Below the pieces are notes generated by a model, which saw only the letters and a list, made by a program, of their open reading frames with translations, searched no databases and was not told the origin of the DNA. The translations under genes and the position numbers were made by a program. From positions 1 to 64,000 of the forward strand of contig CAXBLT010000011.1 of the NCBI GenBank assembly GCA_963976795.1: a stretch of 64,000 nucleotides of DNA. Reading direction: 5' to 3'. The DNA comes from UBA7359 sp963976795. Lineage in GTDB: Bacteria; Pseudomonadota; Gammaproteobacteria; Eutrophobiales; Eutrophobiaceae. Shown here piece after piece: positions 53,398 through 62,045 of the stretch (positions within the stretch are counted from its first letter, which is position 1; each line of letters starts with the position of its first letter).

Positions 53398-54711
53398 CTA
53401 GAATTGATATCCCATCCCTAAGTTAATTCCGTCTCTAATAGCATCGGCCCGGTTATCGCCGCTTTCATTTTGATAATCCATTTTGAAAACAACATTTTTA
53501 TGTGGCCACCAATTCAAGCCAACATTCCAACTGTCAAACTGGACATAGGTACCATTAGGTACCGTGCCCTGACCACGTTCATCCCACTCAGAATAACGTG
53601 CAAAGATACCTAGATCGCCTGGAATAAACCCTGGCCCTTTAAAACGATATGCGGGCTCTATATACCAACCATCAATATCATCTTGCGTATATGTTATCCC
53701 GACAGGCGCATCGATATCCCAACGCGCATAGAGAGCACGCACACCGAAACCACTACTATGCTTATAGTCTACATGCCCTTCAAATAAGGTAGCATCAACG
53801 TCAAAAGCATCCGCAGTCCCCGTCATATCGGCTTGATACTGCCCAGAAAGAGCCACTTCTAAACCAGGCATACCGGTATAACGAATTCGACCAGTCACTG
53901 CGATGTCCTGATTATCAGCTTCGGCTACTTTCGAACGCCCACTTCTAGGACGTAAAGTAGATGAACCCGTAGTCGGGCTTAATAAACCACCATGCGTTAC
54001 CAGATCGTAGTTCCAGCCCGGTGCAACTTCTCCATTCAAACCAATGCCTGCTTCCCACCATGTTGCAGGAATAATTTCACTTTCTATCCTATTACGTTCT
54101 ACGCCGTAAAAAGTATTTGGTTCATGTGTTGGATTGATAATACCTATTGGTAAAATATCGACCCCAGCACGAAAACGATGATTATCATTGATATCCATCT
54201 CTATCCATGCTTGTTCCAGCTCAACTTCGCCTGCTTGGCTCTCACCTGCAATGGCGTGCTCCAACTCAAACTCTGAAAAAAACCGAATACTGTCGGTAAA
54301 CTCATGCCCAAAATACAAAACGAAACGATGAAAATCGACTCTATCACGCGCATCGTTTCCACCAACTGTATCGTTATCATCACTTAGGTTATTGTAATGT
54401 AACTCGCCATAACCGCCGATACTCGTGCGATCAAACCAGGACGATCCACTAGATGAAGATTGAGCTACCTCAATCGCTTCTGCAGCAGCTTCAACTTCTT
54501 GTGCTGTCGCTTCAACTTTTTGCTCAGCAACCTCCACCTTCTGCTCTGTCTTCTCTAATTTTTGTTGTAGTTGTTCTATTATTTTTTGTTGCTGCTGAAT
54601 GATCTTCCACATCTCATCCGCATCTGGTGTTTCAGCATGAGCTAATGGAAAGAAAAATGTATTTACTAGCAATATTATAAAACCACACCTGAAAAACTTA
54701 TTGTGTTTCAT
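53398..54711 (-). CDS. Outer-membrane porin with coiled-coil N-terminus
   Basis: A 437-residue barrel protein with a Sec signal peptide (to about residue 26, FPLAHAE) and then a periplasmic coiled coil of Glu/Gln heptads (about 30-88, with KLEKTEQKVEVAEQKVEATAQEV cited in part). The barrel then begins STIGGYGELHYNN-like (TSIGGYGELHYNN) and ends LGMGYQF with a terminal Phe. Such proteins form OprO/P-like channels. A Fur-like box at 54758-54776 lies upstream, so it may be iron regulated, and the following genes for FMN and PepSY proteins may share its transcript. Confidence 0.82.
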   Translation of the reverse strand: MKHNKFFRCGFIILLVNTFFFPLAHAETPDADEMWKIIQQQQKIIEQLQQKLEKTEQKVEVAEQKVEATAQEVEAAAEAIEVAQSSSSGSSWFDRTSIGGYGELHYNNLSDDNDTVGGNDARDRVDFHRFVLYFGHEFTDSIRFFSEFELEHAIAGESQAGEVELEQAWIEMDINDNHRFRAGVDILPIGIINPTHEPNTFYGVERNRIESEIIPATWWEAGIGLNGEVAPGWNYDLVTHGGLLSPTTGSSTLRPRSGRSKVAEADNQDIAVTGRIRYTGMPGLEVALSGQYQADMTGTADAFDVDATLFEGHVDYKHSSGFGVRALYARWDIDAPVGITYTQDDIDGWYIEPAYRFKGPGFIPGDLGIFARYSEWDERGQGTVPNGTYVQFDSWNVGLNWWPHKNVVFKMDYQNESGDNRADAIRDGINLGMGYQF

Positions 54712-54757
54712 TTCTCTATATTCCTTGATAAAAAATTAATTGTGACTCATAAAAAGT

Positions 54758-54776
54758 AATGAGAATTATTAACATT
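54758..54776 (-). promoter_or_regulatory. Fur-like box upstream of the porin gene
   Basis: The plus strand reads AATGAGAATTATTAACATT, a near-palindrome with the usual ATGA-N-ATT-N-ATT hexamer pattern of Fur operators, 47 bases before the porin start. Confidence 0.6.
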
Positions 54777-54837
54777 TAAAGATCGAGACCATCCCAAGAT
54801 AGATTTAAAACAAGGGGAGATATAAGCCTGTACGTTA

Positions 54838-55035
54838 TTATAAGCTGAACAGATCAGCAGAGTTCATTTGCGATTCTAACGCGCGGTCTAAGCACGCAGA
54901 AGCATCGCAAATACACGTGCCACATTGGTTACCCACACCAAGCTTGCTCTCTAGTTGGTGCATACAATTTGCACCAGCTTTTACAGCTTTTTTGATGTCA
55001 GTTTCTGTGACCGCGTTGCAAACACAAATGTACAT
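54838..55035 (-). CDS. bfd: Bacterioferritin-associated ferredoxin
   Basis: A 65-residue [2Fe-2S] protein whose ligands C4, C6, C38 and C41 (MYICVC and QCGTC) match those of E. coli Bfd. Bfd reduces bacterioferritin and mobilises stored iron when iron is scarce. A Fur-like box at 55085-55103 lies just upstream, as expected for a gene induced by iron starvation. The bacterioferritin genes are the next genes upstream on the same strand, so storage and release genes lie together. Confidence 0.95.
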   Translation of the reverse strand: MYICVCNAVTETDIKKAVKAGANCMHQLESKLGVGNQCGTCICDASACLDRALESQMNSADLFSL

Positions 55036-55084
55036 GGTTATGGATATAGCTAGTTCTCTGTTAAACGTTAATAGTAATTATATT

Positions 55085-55103
55085 ATCAATGAGAACTATT
55101 ATC
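55085..55103 (-). promoter_or_regulatory. Fur-like box upstream of bfd
   Basis: The plus strand reads ATCAATGAGAACTATTATC, which agrees with the 19-base Fur consensus GATAATGATAATCATTATC at 13 positions by my count. It lies 50 bases before the bfd start. Confidence 0.65.
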
Positions 55104-55117
55104 AAATAGAAAACGAT

Positions 55118-55153
55118 AAAAAACCCCAACTATTTTTAATAGATCGGGTTTTC
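55118..55153 (-). terminator. Terminator after the bfr genes
   Basis: On the minus strand AAAACCC and GGGGTTTTTT bracket an inner CTATT/AATAG pair around an AAA loop, ending in a T-run. It lies just after the bfr stop and before bfd, so the two ferritins are transcribed separately from bfd. Confidence 0.7.
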
Positions 55154-55159
55154 AATCAC

Positions 55160-55627
55160 TTACACCTGCGATTGCAAATAATTCTCTAAACCAATCTTGT
55201 CAATTAAACCCAATTGTTTCTCTAACCAATCCGTATGATCTTCTTCTGTGTCTTTTAGCAATACTTCGAGTATCTCTCGGGTTTGGTAATCTTTCTCGGA
55301 TTCACAGCAACCGATCGCCTCTTTGAGATCCGCAATAACACTCAGCTCTAGCAATAAATCATTCTTTAGCATTTGTGGGACATCGCAACCTATATTCAAT
55401 GCGGCGCGTTCTGACAAATCAGGTGTACCCTCTAAAAATAAAATACGCTTTATTAATTCATCTGCATGGCCTGTTTCATCTTCCATTTCGTGGCTGATTC
55501 GTTCGTAAAGCTTTGTTAACCCAAGATCTTCGTACATCCGTGAGTGGATAAAATATTGATCTATAGCCGTTAGTTCACCTGCGAGCAACTTATTCAGCTG
55601 ACTTAACACTTTTGTGCTGCCTTTCAT
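55160..55627 (-). CDS. bfr: Bacterioferritin subunit, lacking heme-ligand Met
   Basis: A 155-residue four-helix ferritin. Ferroxidase residues are in place by E. coli numbering: E18, E51 and H54 (DETGHAD), and the later EEDHTDWLE with Glu and His. The heme-ligating Met52 is replaced by Thr (ETGH instead of EMKH), so this subunit probably cannot form the Met-Met heme site. It starts 46 bases after the second bfr gene with a good AAGGA site. With the other subunit it may form mixed shells, as in species with two bacterioferritins. Confidence 0.92.
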   Translation of the reverse strand: MKGSTKVLSQLNKLLAGELTAIDQYFIHSRMYEDLGLTKLYERISHEMEDETGHADELIKRILFLEGTPDLSERAALNIGCDVPQMLKNDLLLELSVIADLKEAIGCCESEKDYQTREILEVLLKDTEEDHTDWLEKQLGLIDKIGLENYLQSQV

Positions 55628-55673
55628 TTCAAGATTCCTTACTAAGAAGAGTTACTTTTATTTAAAGTCAGGA

Positions 55674-56138
55674 TTACATCTTTGATTGTAAATAATTTTC
55701 CAAACCTGTCTTACTAATTAGGCTAAGTTGCGTCTCTAACCAATCGATATGCTCTTCTTCACTCTCCAATATTGATTCAAAAAGCTCTCTCGATACATAA
55801 TCTTTTACTGATTCACAAAATTCTATGGCTACCTTCAAATCAGGAACAGCGTCTAATTCAAGCGCAAGATCAGCCTCCAACATTTCTTTTGGTGTCTCGC
55901 CAATACGCAGTTTTCCCAAAAGCTGTAAGTTTGGTAAGCCTTCAAGAAATAAAACACGCTCTATGAGTGCATCAGCGTGCTTCATTTCATCAATAGATTC
56001 CTTGAATTCATGTTCACCTAGCTCTTTCAACCCAAAATTCTTATACATTCGTGCATGTAAAAAATATTGATTAATTGCTGTTAATTCATTCTTAAGTACC
56101 GTATTCAGATGTTCTATTACTTTTTCATTGCCTTGCAT
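55674..56138 (-). CDS. bfr: Bacterioferritin subunit, with heme-ligand Met
   Basis: I place the start at the ATG at 56138 (GAAGG site upstream) because the longer frame begins with TTG and has an extra five residues; the product then has 154 residues, near the E. coli length. The IDEMKHAD segment holds the ferroxidase Glu and His and the heme-ligating Met, and EEEHIDWLE the later ligands. It stores iron as ferric mineral in a 24-mer. It is the first of the two adjacent bfr genes, and a Fur-like region lies near 56227-56245 between it and the divergent LemA gene. Confidence 0.93.
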   Translation of the reverse strand: MQGNEKVIEHLNTVLKNELTAINQYFLHARMYKNFGLKELGEHEFKESIDEMKHADALIERVLFLEGLPNLQLLGKLRIGETPKEMLEADLALELDAVPDLKVAIEFCESVKDYVSRELFESILESEEEHIDWLETQLSLISKTGLENYLQSKM

Positions 56139-56226
56139 TGACAGCACCTTCAAGATTGATTGTAGATAGCGGGAATGATAGTTAGCAAATATACTTTGTC
56201 AACGCCTAAGCTATTGTTTTTTAATT

Positions 56227-56245
56227 GATAATTATTGCTATTTGC
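56227..56245. promoter_or_regulatory. Weak Fur-like site between bfr and lemA
   Basis: GATAATTATTGCTATTTGC matches the Fur consensus at about 12 of 19 positions. It is weaker than the boxes before bfd, the porin and fbpA. Confidence 0.35.
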
Positions 56246-56323
56246 ATTACTTTACTCTCCTTAATTATTAATAGGCAAGACCGACGATATTATTTAACGG
56301 TATACATTGAGGGGGAAAGTAAA

Positions 56324-56896
56324 ATGGATGTTTCAAGCATTATCTTTTTGGGAATCCTTGCTGCATTAGCTATGTATTTAGTTACTATTTATAACAATTT
56401 AGTTTCTTTGAAACATAACGTCTCCAAGGCATGGTCAAATATTGATGTGTTATTAAAACAACGCCATGATGAATTGCCCAAATTAATCGAGACCTGCAAA
56501 CAATACATGGGGTTCGAACAAGAAACTCTGGAAAAAGTAATGCAGGCACGCTCGGCTGTATCTGCAGCCAGAGAACGCGGTGATGTCTCATCATTAGGTC
56601 CTGCTGAAGGGCAGCTTAGAATGGGATTAGGCAGTTTATTTGCGGTAGCAGAAGCTTACCCCGAGTTAAAAGCCAACGAAACCTTCAAACACTTACAACA
56701 ACGAATTTCAGGATTGGAAGACACGATCGCCGATCGACGGGAATTTTATAATGAATCGGTCAACGCTAATAATGTACGCATAGAGCAATTTCCCGATGTC
56801 ATCATTGCCAGGATAATGGGTTTTCCTGCACGCGACTTACTCATCTTTAGTGGAGAAGAGATAAAAGACGTCGACGTAAAAGCACTTTTTAGTTAA
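56324..56896 (+). CDS. LemA family protein
   Basis: A 190-residue protein with an N-terminal membrane helix (about 5-22) and a long alpha-helical soluble domain with the LemA signature VSKAWSNIDVLLKQRHDELPKLIETCKQYM near 35-65 (cited in part). The ATG at 56324, with GAGGGGGAAAG ahead, is preferred over the upstream start of the frame, which gives an unlikely extra N-terminus. LemA proteins are membrane anchored and often encoded with a GIDE-domain protein, as here, nine bases downstream. Their role is not settled. Confidence 0.9.
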   Translation: MDVSSIIFLGILAALAMYLVTIYNNLVSLKHNVSKAWSNIDVLLKQRHDELPKLIETCKQYMGFEQETLEKVMQARSAVSAARERGDVSSLGPAEGQLRMGLGSLFAVAEAYPELKANETFKHLQQRISGLEDTIADRREFYNESVNANNVRIEQFPDVIIARIMGFPARDLLIFSGEEIKDVDVKALFS

Positions 56897-56905
56897 TAGC
56901 AGTTT

Positions 56906-57865
56906 ATGAGTGATGTGTTTCTCGCTCTCAAGCATTGGGCAAAAAGCGGCCCTGCTGAAGATTTTTGGTTTTGGACGCTTGGCTTACTAATCACCGCCTT
57001 GGTTAGTTTTTCCGTTTGCTTTATTTCACTGCACCGCAAACGCATCATTGAAGACACACCAACATCAAAAATACGCTCGGCTGCTCAAGGCTATGTTGAA
57101 CTCAACGGGTACGGTCAATTGATGGAAGGCCAACCCATTGTCGCGCCACTGACAGGAACAATTTGTACCTGGTACAAGTATCGCGTTGATGAACACAGAC
57201 GGTCTGGGAAAAACAGTAAATGGGTCACTATCAGAAGCGGAACCAGCGAAGAACTGTTTTTAATCAAGGATGATACGGGGCAATGTATCATCGACCCCGA
57301 AGATGCTCATGTCACAGTTACAAATAAAGATGTTTGGCATGGTGCTGAGGCTAACCCTGTCGGAGGAGTGTCAACTATCAACAAGGAGCCGGCTTTATTC
57401 TCGGGATTTGGCCGACATCGTCGTTATCGATATACCGAGGAGCGTTTACATACTGATGAGAGCCTTTATGCCATAGGCCTTTATAAAACCGTCGGTGGCG
57501 CTGGAGCCAAGTTCAACATAAACGAAGATGTACGCGAGTTAATTCGCGAATGGAAAGCAGATTCGGAGACTTTAATGAAAAAGTTTGATGCGGATAATAA
57601 TGGTGCGATTGACTTACAAGAATGGCAAAACGTCAGACAAGCAGCTTATGACCACATCGTTGAAATGCACGGCGAACAAAAAGCCCTACCACCAGTAAAT
57701 ATCATGAATAAAACAAATGATAGTCGTCGACCTTTCATTTTATCCGCTATAGAAGAAAATAATCTGGTTTATCGACTACATATATATTCTATATTATCTC
57801 TCAGTCTGTTTATACTATGTGGCAGTCTCTCTACTTGGTTGCTAGGCATGCGCCTAGCTGCTTAG
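56906..57865 (+). CDS. GIDE-domain membrane protein with EF-hand
   Basis: A 319-residue protein with membrane helices at about 22-42 and 293-316. Between them lies a GIDE-like domain (about 75-195, with VAPLTGTICTWYKYRVDEHRR), the fold found in mitochondrial E3 ligases, but without a RING finger. Near residues 228-239 is a canonical EF-hand loop D-A-D-N-N-G-A-I-D-L-Q-E with ligands at D228, D230, N232, D236 and E239. It directly follows lemA, a known pairing. Calcium binding is predicted, not shown. Confidence 0.85.
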   Translation: MSDVFLALKHWAKSGPAEDFWFWTLGLLITALVSFSVCFISLHRKRIIEDTPTSKIRSAAQGYVELNGYGQLMEGQPIVAPLTGTICTWYKYRVDEHRRSGKNSKWVTIRSGTSEELFLIKDDTGQCIIDPEDAHVTVTNKDVWHGAEANPVGGVSTINKEPALFSGFGRHRRYRYTEERLHTDESLYAIGLYKTVGGAGAKFNINEDVRELIREWKADSETLMKKFDADNNGAIDLQEWQNVRQAAYDHIVEMHGEQKALPPVNIMNKTNDSRRPFILSAIEENNLVYRLHIYSILSLSLFILCGSLSTWLLGMRLAA

Positions 57866-57918
57866 AACCCGTTCACTAACACCTTGAAATTATAATTATT
57901 AAATCAATATCTACTTAT

Positions 57919-59961
57919 ATGAAAAACCCACTTATACAGACAGAAGGGCTTCCTGCCTTCGAAAATATCAACGCTTCATATATTGAACCCGCAATCGATC
58001 AATTACTGTCAGAAAATAGAACTACCGTTCAATCGCTATTAGATAACAACAATACAAATTATAGCTGGGATAACCTGCTACAAAAATTGGAAGACATGGA
58101 TGATCAGCTAAATCGAGCCTGGTCACCGGCCAGTCATCTGCATTCGGTTGCTGATAATGATCAACTTCGAGAAGCTTATAATGCCTGTATAGCCAAGCTT
58201 TCTGATTACTCTACCGAGATGGGACAAAATGAAGATCTGTTTCACGCCTATGAACAAATTGCGAAGGCCGATTCATTTAATGTCTTAACAACGGCACAAC
58301 AAAAAATTATTACGAATGCATTACGCGATTTTCAGCTTTCTGGAATCGCTCTCGATACAAAAGCAAAAGAACGCTACAAAGTAATTCAGCAACAATTATC
58401 AAAGTTGCAAACCAAGTTTGAAGAAAATCTACTCGATGCAACACAGGCCTGGAAAAAACATATTACTAATGAAGATGAACTTTCCGGGTTGCCTGAGTCT
58501 TGCCTGGCTCTGGCAGCACAAACAGCTAAAAACGATAATAGAGAAGGGTGGTTGTTCACGCTTGAATTTCCGTCTTATATGCCCGTTATGCAATATTCGG
58601 ATAACGCCAATTTACGAAAAGAAATCTATGAAGCCTATGTCACTCGCGCCTCTGATAAAGGCCCGAACGCAGGTGAGTTTGATAACAGCGATATTATGCT
58701 TGGAATCCTTAAGTATCGAACAGAAAAAGCCAAACTACTTGGCTTTGAAAGTTACGCGCATTATTCACTCGCAACAAAGATGGCAGAGAACCCTGACGAA
58801 GTCCTGGGTTTTTTAAATGATCTTACGGAACGGACAAAGAGCTATGCAGAACGGGAGTTCTCTGAATTAACAAAGTTTGCCAACGAAACAGCCAGTCTAT
58901 CTAAGCTTGAAGCTTGGGATGTCACTTATTACTCAGAAAAATTAAGACAAAAGAAATTTGACATCTCACAAGAAGAATTACGCCCTTATTTTCCTGTGCA
59001 CCAGGTATTAGAAGGCTTATTCGCAATTCCGAATAAGCTTTATGATGTCACAATAAAACGACGTGACGGTGTTCAGGTTTGGCATAAAGATGTCATGTTC
59101 TTTGATATTGCTGGTTCAAACGGTGAATTACGAGGCAGCTTTTATCTGGATTTGTACGCACGCCCGCATAAACGAGGCGGTGCATGGATGGATGAATGCA
59201 TCGTTAGAAAAAAATCCAGGGGGGGTATCCAAAACCCGGTAGCCTATTTGACCTGCAACTTCACGCCTCCTGTTGATGGCAAGCCTGCTTTACTAACACA
59301 TGATGAAGTTACCACTTTATTCCATGAATTTGGTCATGGCTTACACCACATGATGACACGAGTTGAATATAGCGGTGTATCCGGAATAAACGGGGTGCCA
59401 TGGGATGCGGTCGAATTACCGAGTCAATTTATGGAAAACTGGTGTTGGGAAAAAGAAGCCCTCGACCTTTTTGCCAAGCATATTGATAGCGGTAAGCGCC
59501 TCGATGACGAGTTATTTGAAAAAATGACGCGGGCAAGGACATTCCAGGCCGGGATGCAAATGGTCAGGCAGTTGGAGTTCTCCTTGTTCGACTATCGATT
59601 ACACATGGAATTCGCTACAAATGCGTCACTTGATATACAAGACCTGCTCAACGAGGTTCGAGGGAAAGTCGCTGTTGTCGAAGCTCCAGACTTCAATCGT
59701 TTTCAGCATAGTTTTGCCCATATCTTTGCCGGCGGTTATGCCGCCGGTTACTATAGCTATAAATGGGCCGAAGTTTTATCCGCCGATGCCTTTTCCAAAT
59801 TCGAGGAAAGAGGTATCTTTGACAAAACAACCGGGAAAGAATTTCTTCAATCGATTCTTGAACAAGGCGGCAGTCGTGAGCCAATGGACTTATTTGTTGA
59901 ATTTCGTGGACGAAAACCGAGCATTGAACCTTTACTAAGACATTCAGGAATTACAGCTTAA
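57919..59961 (+). CDS. prlC: Oligopeptidase A
   Basis: PrlC is a cytoplasmic M3 zinc endopeptidase that degrades oligopeptides and signal peptides. The 680-residue protein has the zinc motif FHEFGHGLHHMMTR with the two His and the Glu, and further M3 marks such as GVPWDAVELPSQFMENW and FAGGYAAGYYSYKWAEVLS. Length is normal. It follows the GIDE gene by 53 bases and precedes the SH3 protein by nine, so it may belong to a longer run of plus-strand genes. Confidence 0.96.
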   Translation: MKNPLIQTEGLPAFENINASYIEPAIDQLLSENRTTVQSLLDNNNTNYSWDNLLQKLEDMDDQLNRAWSPASHLHSVADNDQLREAYNACIAKLSDYSTEMGQNEDLFHAYEQIAKADSFNVLTTAQQKIITNALRDFQLSGIALDTKAKERYKVIQQQLSKLQTKFEENLLDATQAWKKHITNEDELSGLPESCLALAAQTAKNDNREGWLFTLEFPSYMPVMQYSDNANLRKEIYEAYVTRASDKGPNAGEFDNSDIMLGILKYRTEKAKLLGFESYAHYSLATKMAENPDEVLGFLNDLTERTKSYAEREFSELTKFANETASLSKLEAWDVTYYSEKLRQKKFDISQEELRPYFPVHQVLEGLFAIPNKLYDVTIKRRDGVQVWHKDVMFFDIAGSNGELRGSFYLDLYARPHKRGGAWMDECIVRKKSRGGIQNPVAYLTCNFTPPVDGKPALLTHDEVTTLFHEFGHGLHHMMTRVEYSGVSGINGVPWDAVELPSQFMENWCWEKEALDLFAKHIDSGKRLDDELFEKMTRARTFQAGMQMVRQLEFSLFDYRLHMEFATNASLDIQDLLNEVRGKVAVVEAPDFNRFQHSFAHIFAGGYAAGYYSYKWAEVLSADAFSKFEERGIFDKTTGKEFLQSILEQGGSREPMDLFVEFRGRKPSIEPLLRHSGITA

Positions 59962-59970
59962 GGATAAATA

Positions 59971-60693
59971 ATGCATAACTTCAGAGTAAAACACGCACTA
60001 TTCGGCATACTCAGTCTGCTAGCAACCATAACTTATGCCGAGACGGTCTATGTAATAGATGAATTAAAAATTGGATTGCATAAAGATCGTACTATAGACA
60101 GTCCGATTATCAAACTTGTACCAAGTGGCGCATCATTATCAATCATCAAGCGTGATAATGACCTGCTTCAGGTTCAGGAAGCAGGAGGCACCAAGGGTTG
60201 GATAAATAGCAAGTATGTCGTCGTCGAAAAACCCGGTAAATCGCGTATTATAGAACTGGAAAAACAGAACGAAAACCTTCAGCAGGAAATTGCACAACTA
60301 AAGTCAAAAACAACGACGGCCTCTGGTAGTGAGTCAGAAACACAAAAAGATCTCGAACAACAATTAAATTCGGAGCGTCTGAAAGCAGGTGATTTGCAAG
60401 CACAACTCGCCGCACTCAAAACAAATGTTGCCGACATAGATGGCTCAGAGAAATTACTTGGTGACATTGAAACACTGAAACAGGAAAACCGATATCTAAT
60501 TTCACAACTTGAGTCATCAGGCATTGAAGTTGAAGTAAATTCAGAATCCTTGAATAGTGACGATTTATTTTCTATTAACAGTCTGAAACAAATGATATTG
60601 ACACTGCTTATTGTTTTTGCAATCGGTATTGCAGTTGGTATGTTTATACTGGACTTCCATAATCGACGACGACATGGTGGTTTTCGTGTTTAA
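59971..60693 (+). CDS. SH3-domain periplasmic membrane protein (TIGR04211 type)
   Basis: A 240-residue protein with a signal peptide (to about 24, TYAETV), a bacterial SH3 domain (about 25-90, with KIGLHKDR and GWINSKYV), a long coiled coil of Glu, Gln and Lys (about 90-180), and a C-terminal membrane helix at about 208-228 (TLLIVFAIGIAVGMFIL). This layout is the YgiM type, thought to be an envelope-attached protein facing the periplasm with a short cytoplasmic tail. Function is not known. It follows prlC by nine bases. Confidence 0.88.
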   Translation: MHNFRVKHALFGILSLLATITYAETVYVIDELKIGLHKDRTIDSPIIKLVPSGASLSIIKRDNDLLQVQEAGGTKGWINSKYVVVEKPGKSRIIELEKQNENLQQEIAQLKSKTTTASGSESETQKDLEQQLNSERLKAGDLQAQLAALKTNVADIDGSEKLLGDIETLKQENRYLISQLESSGIEVEVNSESLNSDDLFSINSLKQMILTLLIVFAIGIAVGMFILDFHNRRRHGGFRV

Positions 60694-60754
60694 TCTGGCT
60701 CGTTTTTCTCAACTGGTTTTAATAACCTTTAATCTCCCCATATAAATTTAAATT

Positions 60755-61525
60755 GTGTTCAAAATAGCTACCTGGAATGTCAATTCCCTTAAAGTTAGGC
60801 TACCGCATGTCTTGCAATGGCTAGAATCAGAAACTCCTGATGTTTTGGCTATACAAGAAACTAAAACTACCGATGAAAATTTTCCCGAAGAAGCGATAAA
60901 AGAAGCCGGCTATCATGTCAGTTTTATTGGCCAAAAAACCTATAACGGTGTTACAACCATCTGTAAATCACCCATTGAAACTATAGCAACGGCCTTACCT
61001 GATTATGATGATGTACAAAAAAGAGTCTTGGCGATTAAAACTCAAGACGTAACTGTTTTAAATCTATACGTTCCTAATGGCTCAGAAGTAGACTCGGATA
61101 AATATCGTTATAAATTAGAATGGTTCTCAAAGCTGCACCCCTTCATTAAACAATTACAGGAAGAAAATGATCATGTGATTATCCTGGGTGATTTTAATAT
61201 TGCTCCTGAAGATCAGGATGTACATGCACCAGAAGAGTGGATAGGGTGCAACCTGGTAAGCCCTCCAGAGAGAGATGAATTAAATAAAATATTGGCTAAT
61301 GGATTTAAAGATTGTTTTCGTTCATTTGATCAAGCAGAAAAAAGCTTTTCCTGGTGGGATTACCGTGCAGCTGGATTCAGACGTAATCGTGGCCTGAGGA
61401 TTGACCTTATCCTTGCCTCAACTAGCCTCGCAAAAAAGTGTCGTGCGTCTTATATCGATAAAGAACCTCGCAAACTAGAACGCCCTTCAGACCATACACC
61501 AGTGGTTGCAGAATTTGATCTTTAA
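60755..61525 (+). CDS. xthA: Exodeoxyribonuclease III
   Basis: XthA cleaves DNA at abasic sites and degrades 3' ends in base-excision repair. The protein has 256 residues from a GTG start and begins FKIATWNVNSLKVRLPHVL, with the metal-binding Asn; it continues with LAIQETKTTDENFP (catalytic Glu), GDFNIAPEDQDV and LRIDLILAST, and ends SDHTPVVAEFDL with the catalytic His. All typical EEP-family residues are visible. No strong ribosome site precedes the start. Its neighbours do not point to a special pathway. Confidence 0.95.
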   Translation: MFKIATWNVNSLKVRLPHVLQWLESETPDVLAIQETKTTDENFPEEAIKEAGYHVSFIGQKTYNGVTTICKSPIETIATALPDYDDVQKRVLAIKTQDVTVLNLYVPNGSEVDSDKYRYKLEWFSKLHPFIKQLQEENDHVIILGDFNIAPEDQDVHAPEEWIGCNLVSPPERDELNKILANGFKDCFRSFDQAEKSFSWWDYRAAGFRRNRGLRIDLILASTSLAKKCRASYIDKEPRKLERPSDHTPVVAEFDL

Positions 61526-61576
61526 CGTTATAAAAAGACTAAAGGTGAACAACTCACTCAATTAAACAATCAGCTT

Positions 61577-61954
61577 ATGCGCAACCGTAGCATCAACACA
61601 GAGTTTGACTTCAATGACTGGGCAAAGCTCGCCGAGGAAAACCCGGACGCTTTTGAAAACAAGCGCCAGCAAGTACTACAAAGCGTCATTGATCAGTCTT
61701 CACCAAAGATCAGGCAACGTATGCAAGGACTACAATGGCAAATCGATCAGGTTCGCGCAGCTTCACCCAACGCAATGGCTTCTTGTCTAAAAATTTCGCA
61801 AATGATGTGGGACACAACAATCGGTGAAGATGGTCTAGTCTGTCATTTGCAACGATTGACCGATCCAGACCATCGTCGAGATATACCAAACCAGGCCAGA
61901 CAATCGGCGACAATAATGGACTTAAAAGACCGAACAAATCATGAAAAAGATTAA
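61577..61954 (+). CDS. DUF3135 family protein
   Basis: A 125-residue cytoplasmic protein with the DUF3135 core FDFNDWAKLAEENPDAFE followed by a helical part with QRMQGLQWQIDQVRAASPNAMASCLKIS (cited in part). The family is widespread in gammaproteobacteria and has no known function. The gene starts 51 bases after xthA. No signal or membrane segment is seen. Confidence 0.85.
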   Translation: MRNRSINTEFDFNDWAKLAEENPDAFENKRQQVLQSVIDQSSPKIRQRMQGLQWQIDQVRAASPNAMASCLKISQMMWDTTIGEDGLVCHLQRLTDPDHRRDIPNQARQSATIMDLKDRTNHEKD

Positions 61955-62045
61955 AATCTGGTGCCTCACAGGATTGCGGAATGCTTAACTTTCGCATACA
62001 CTCCCCGCCCCTGATTGACGATTAGACGAATTGAGTAAAACAAAC

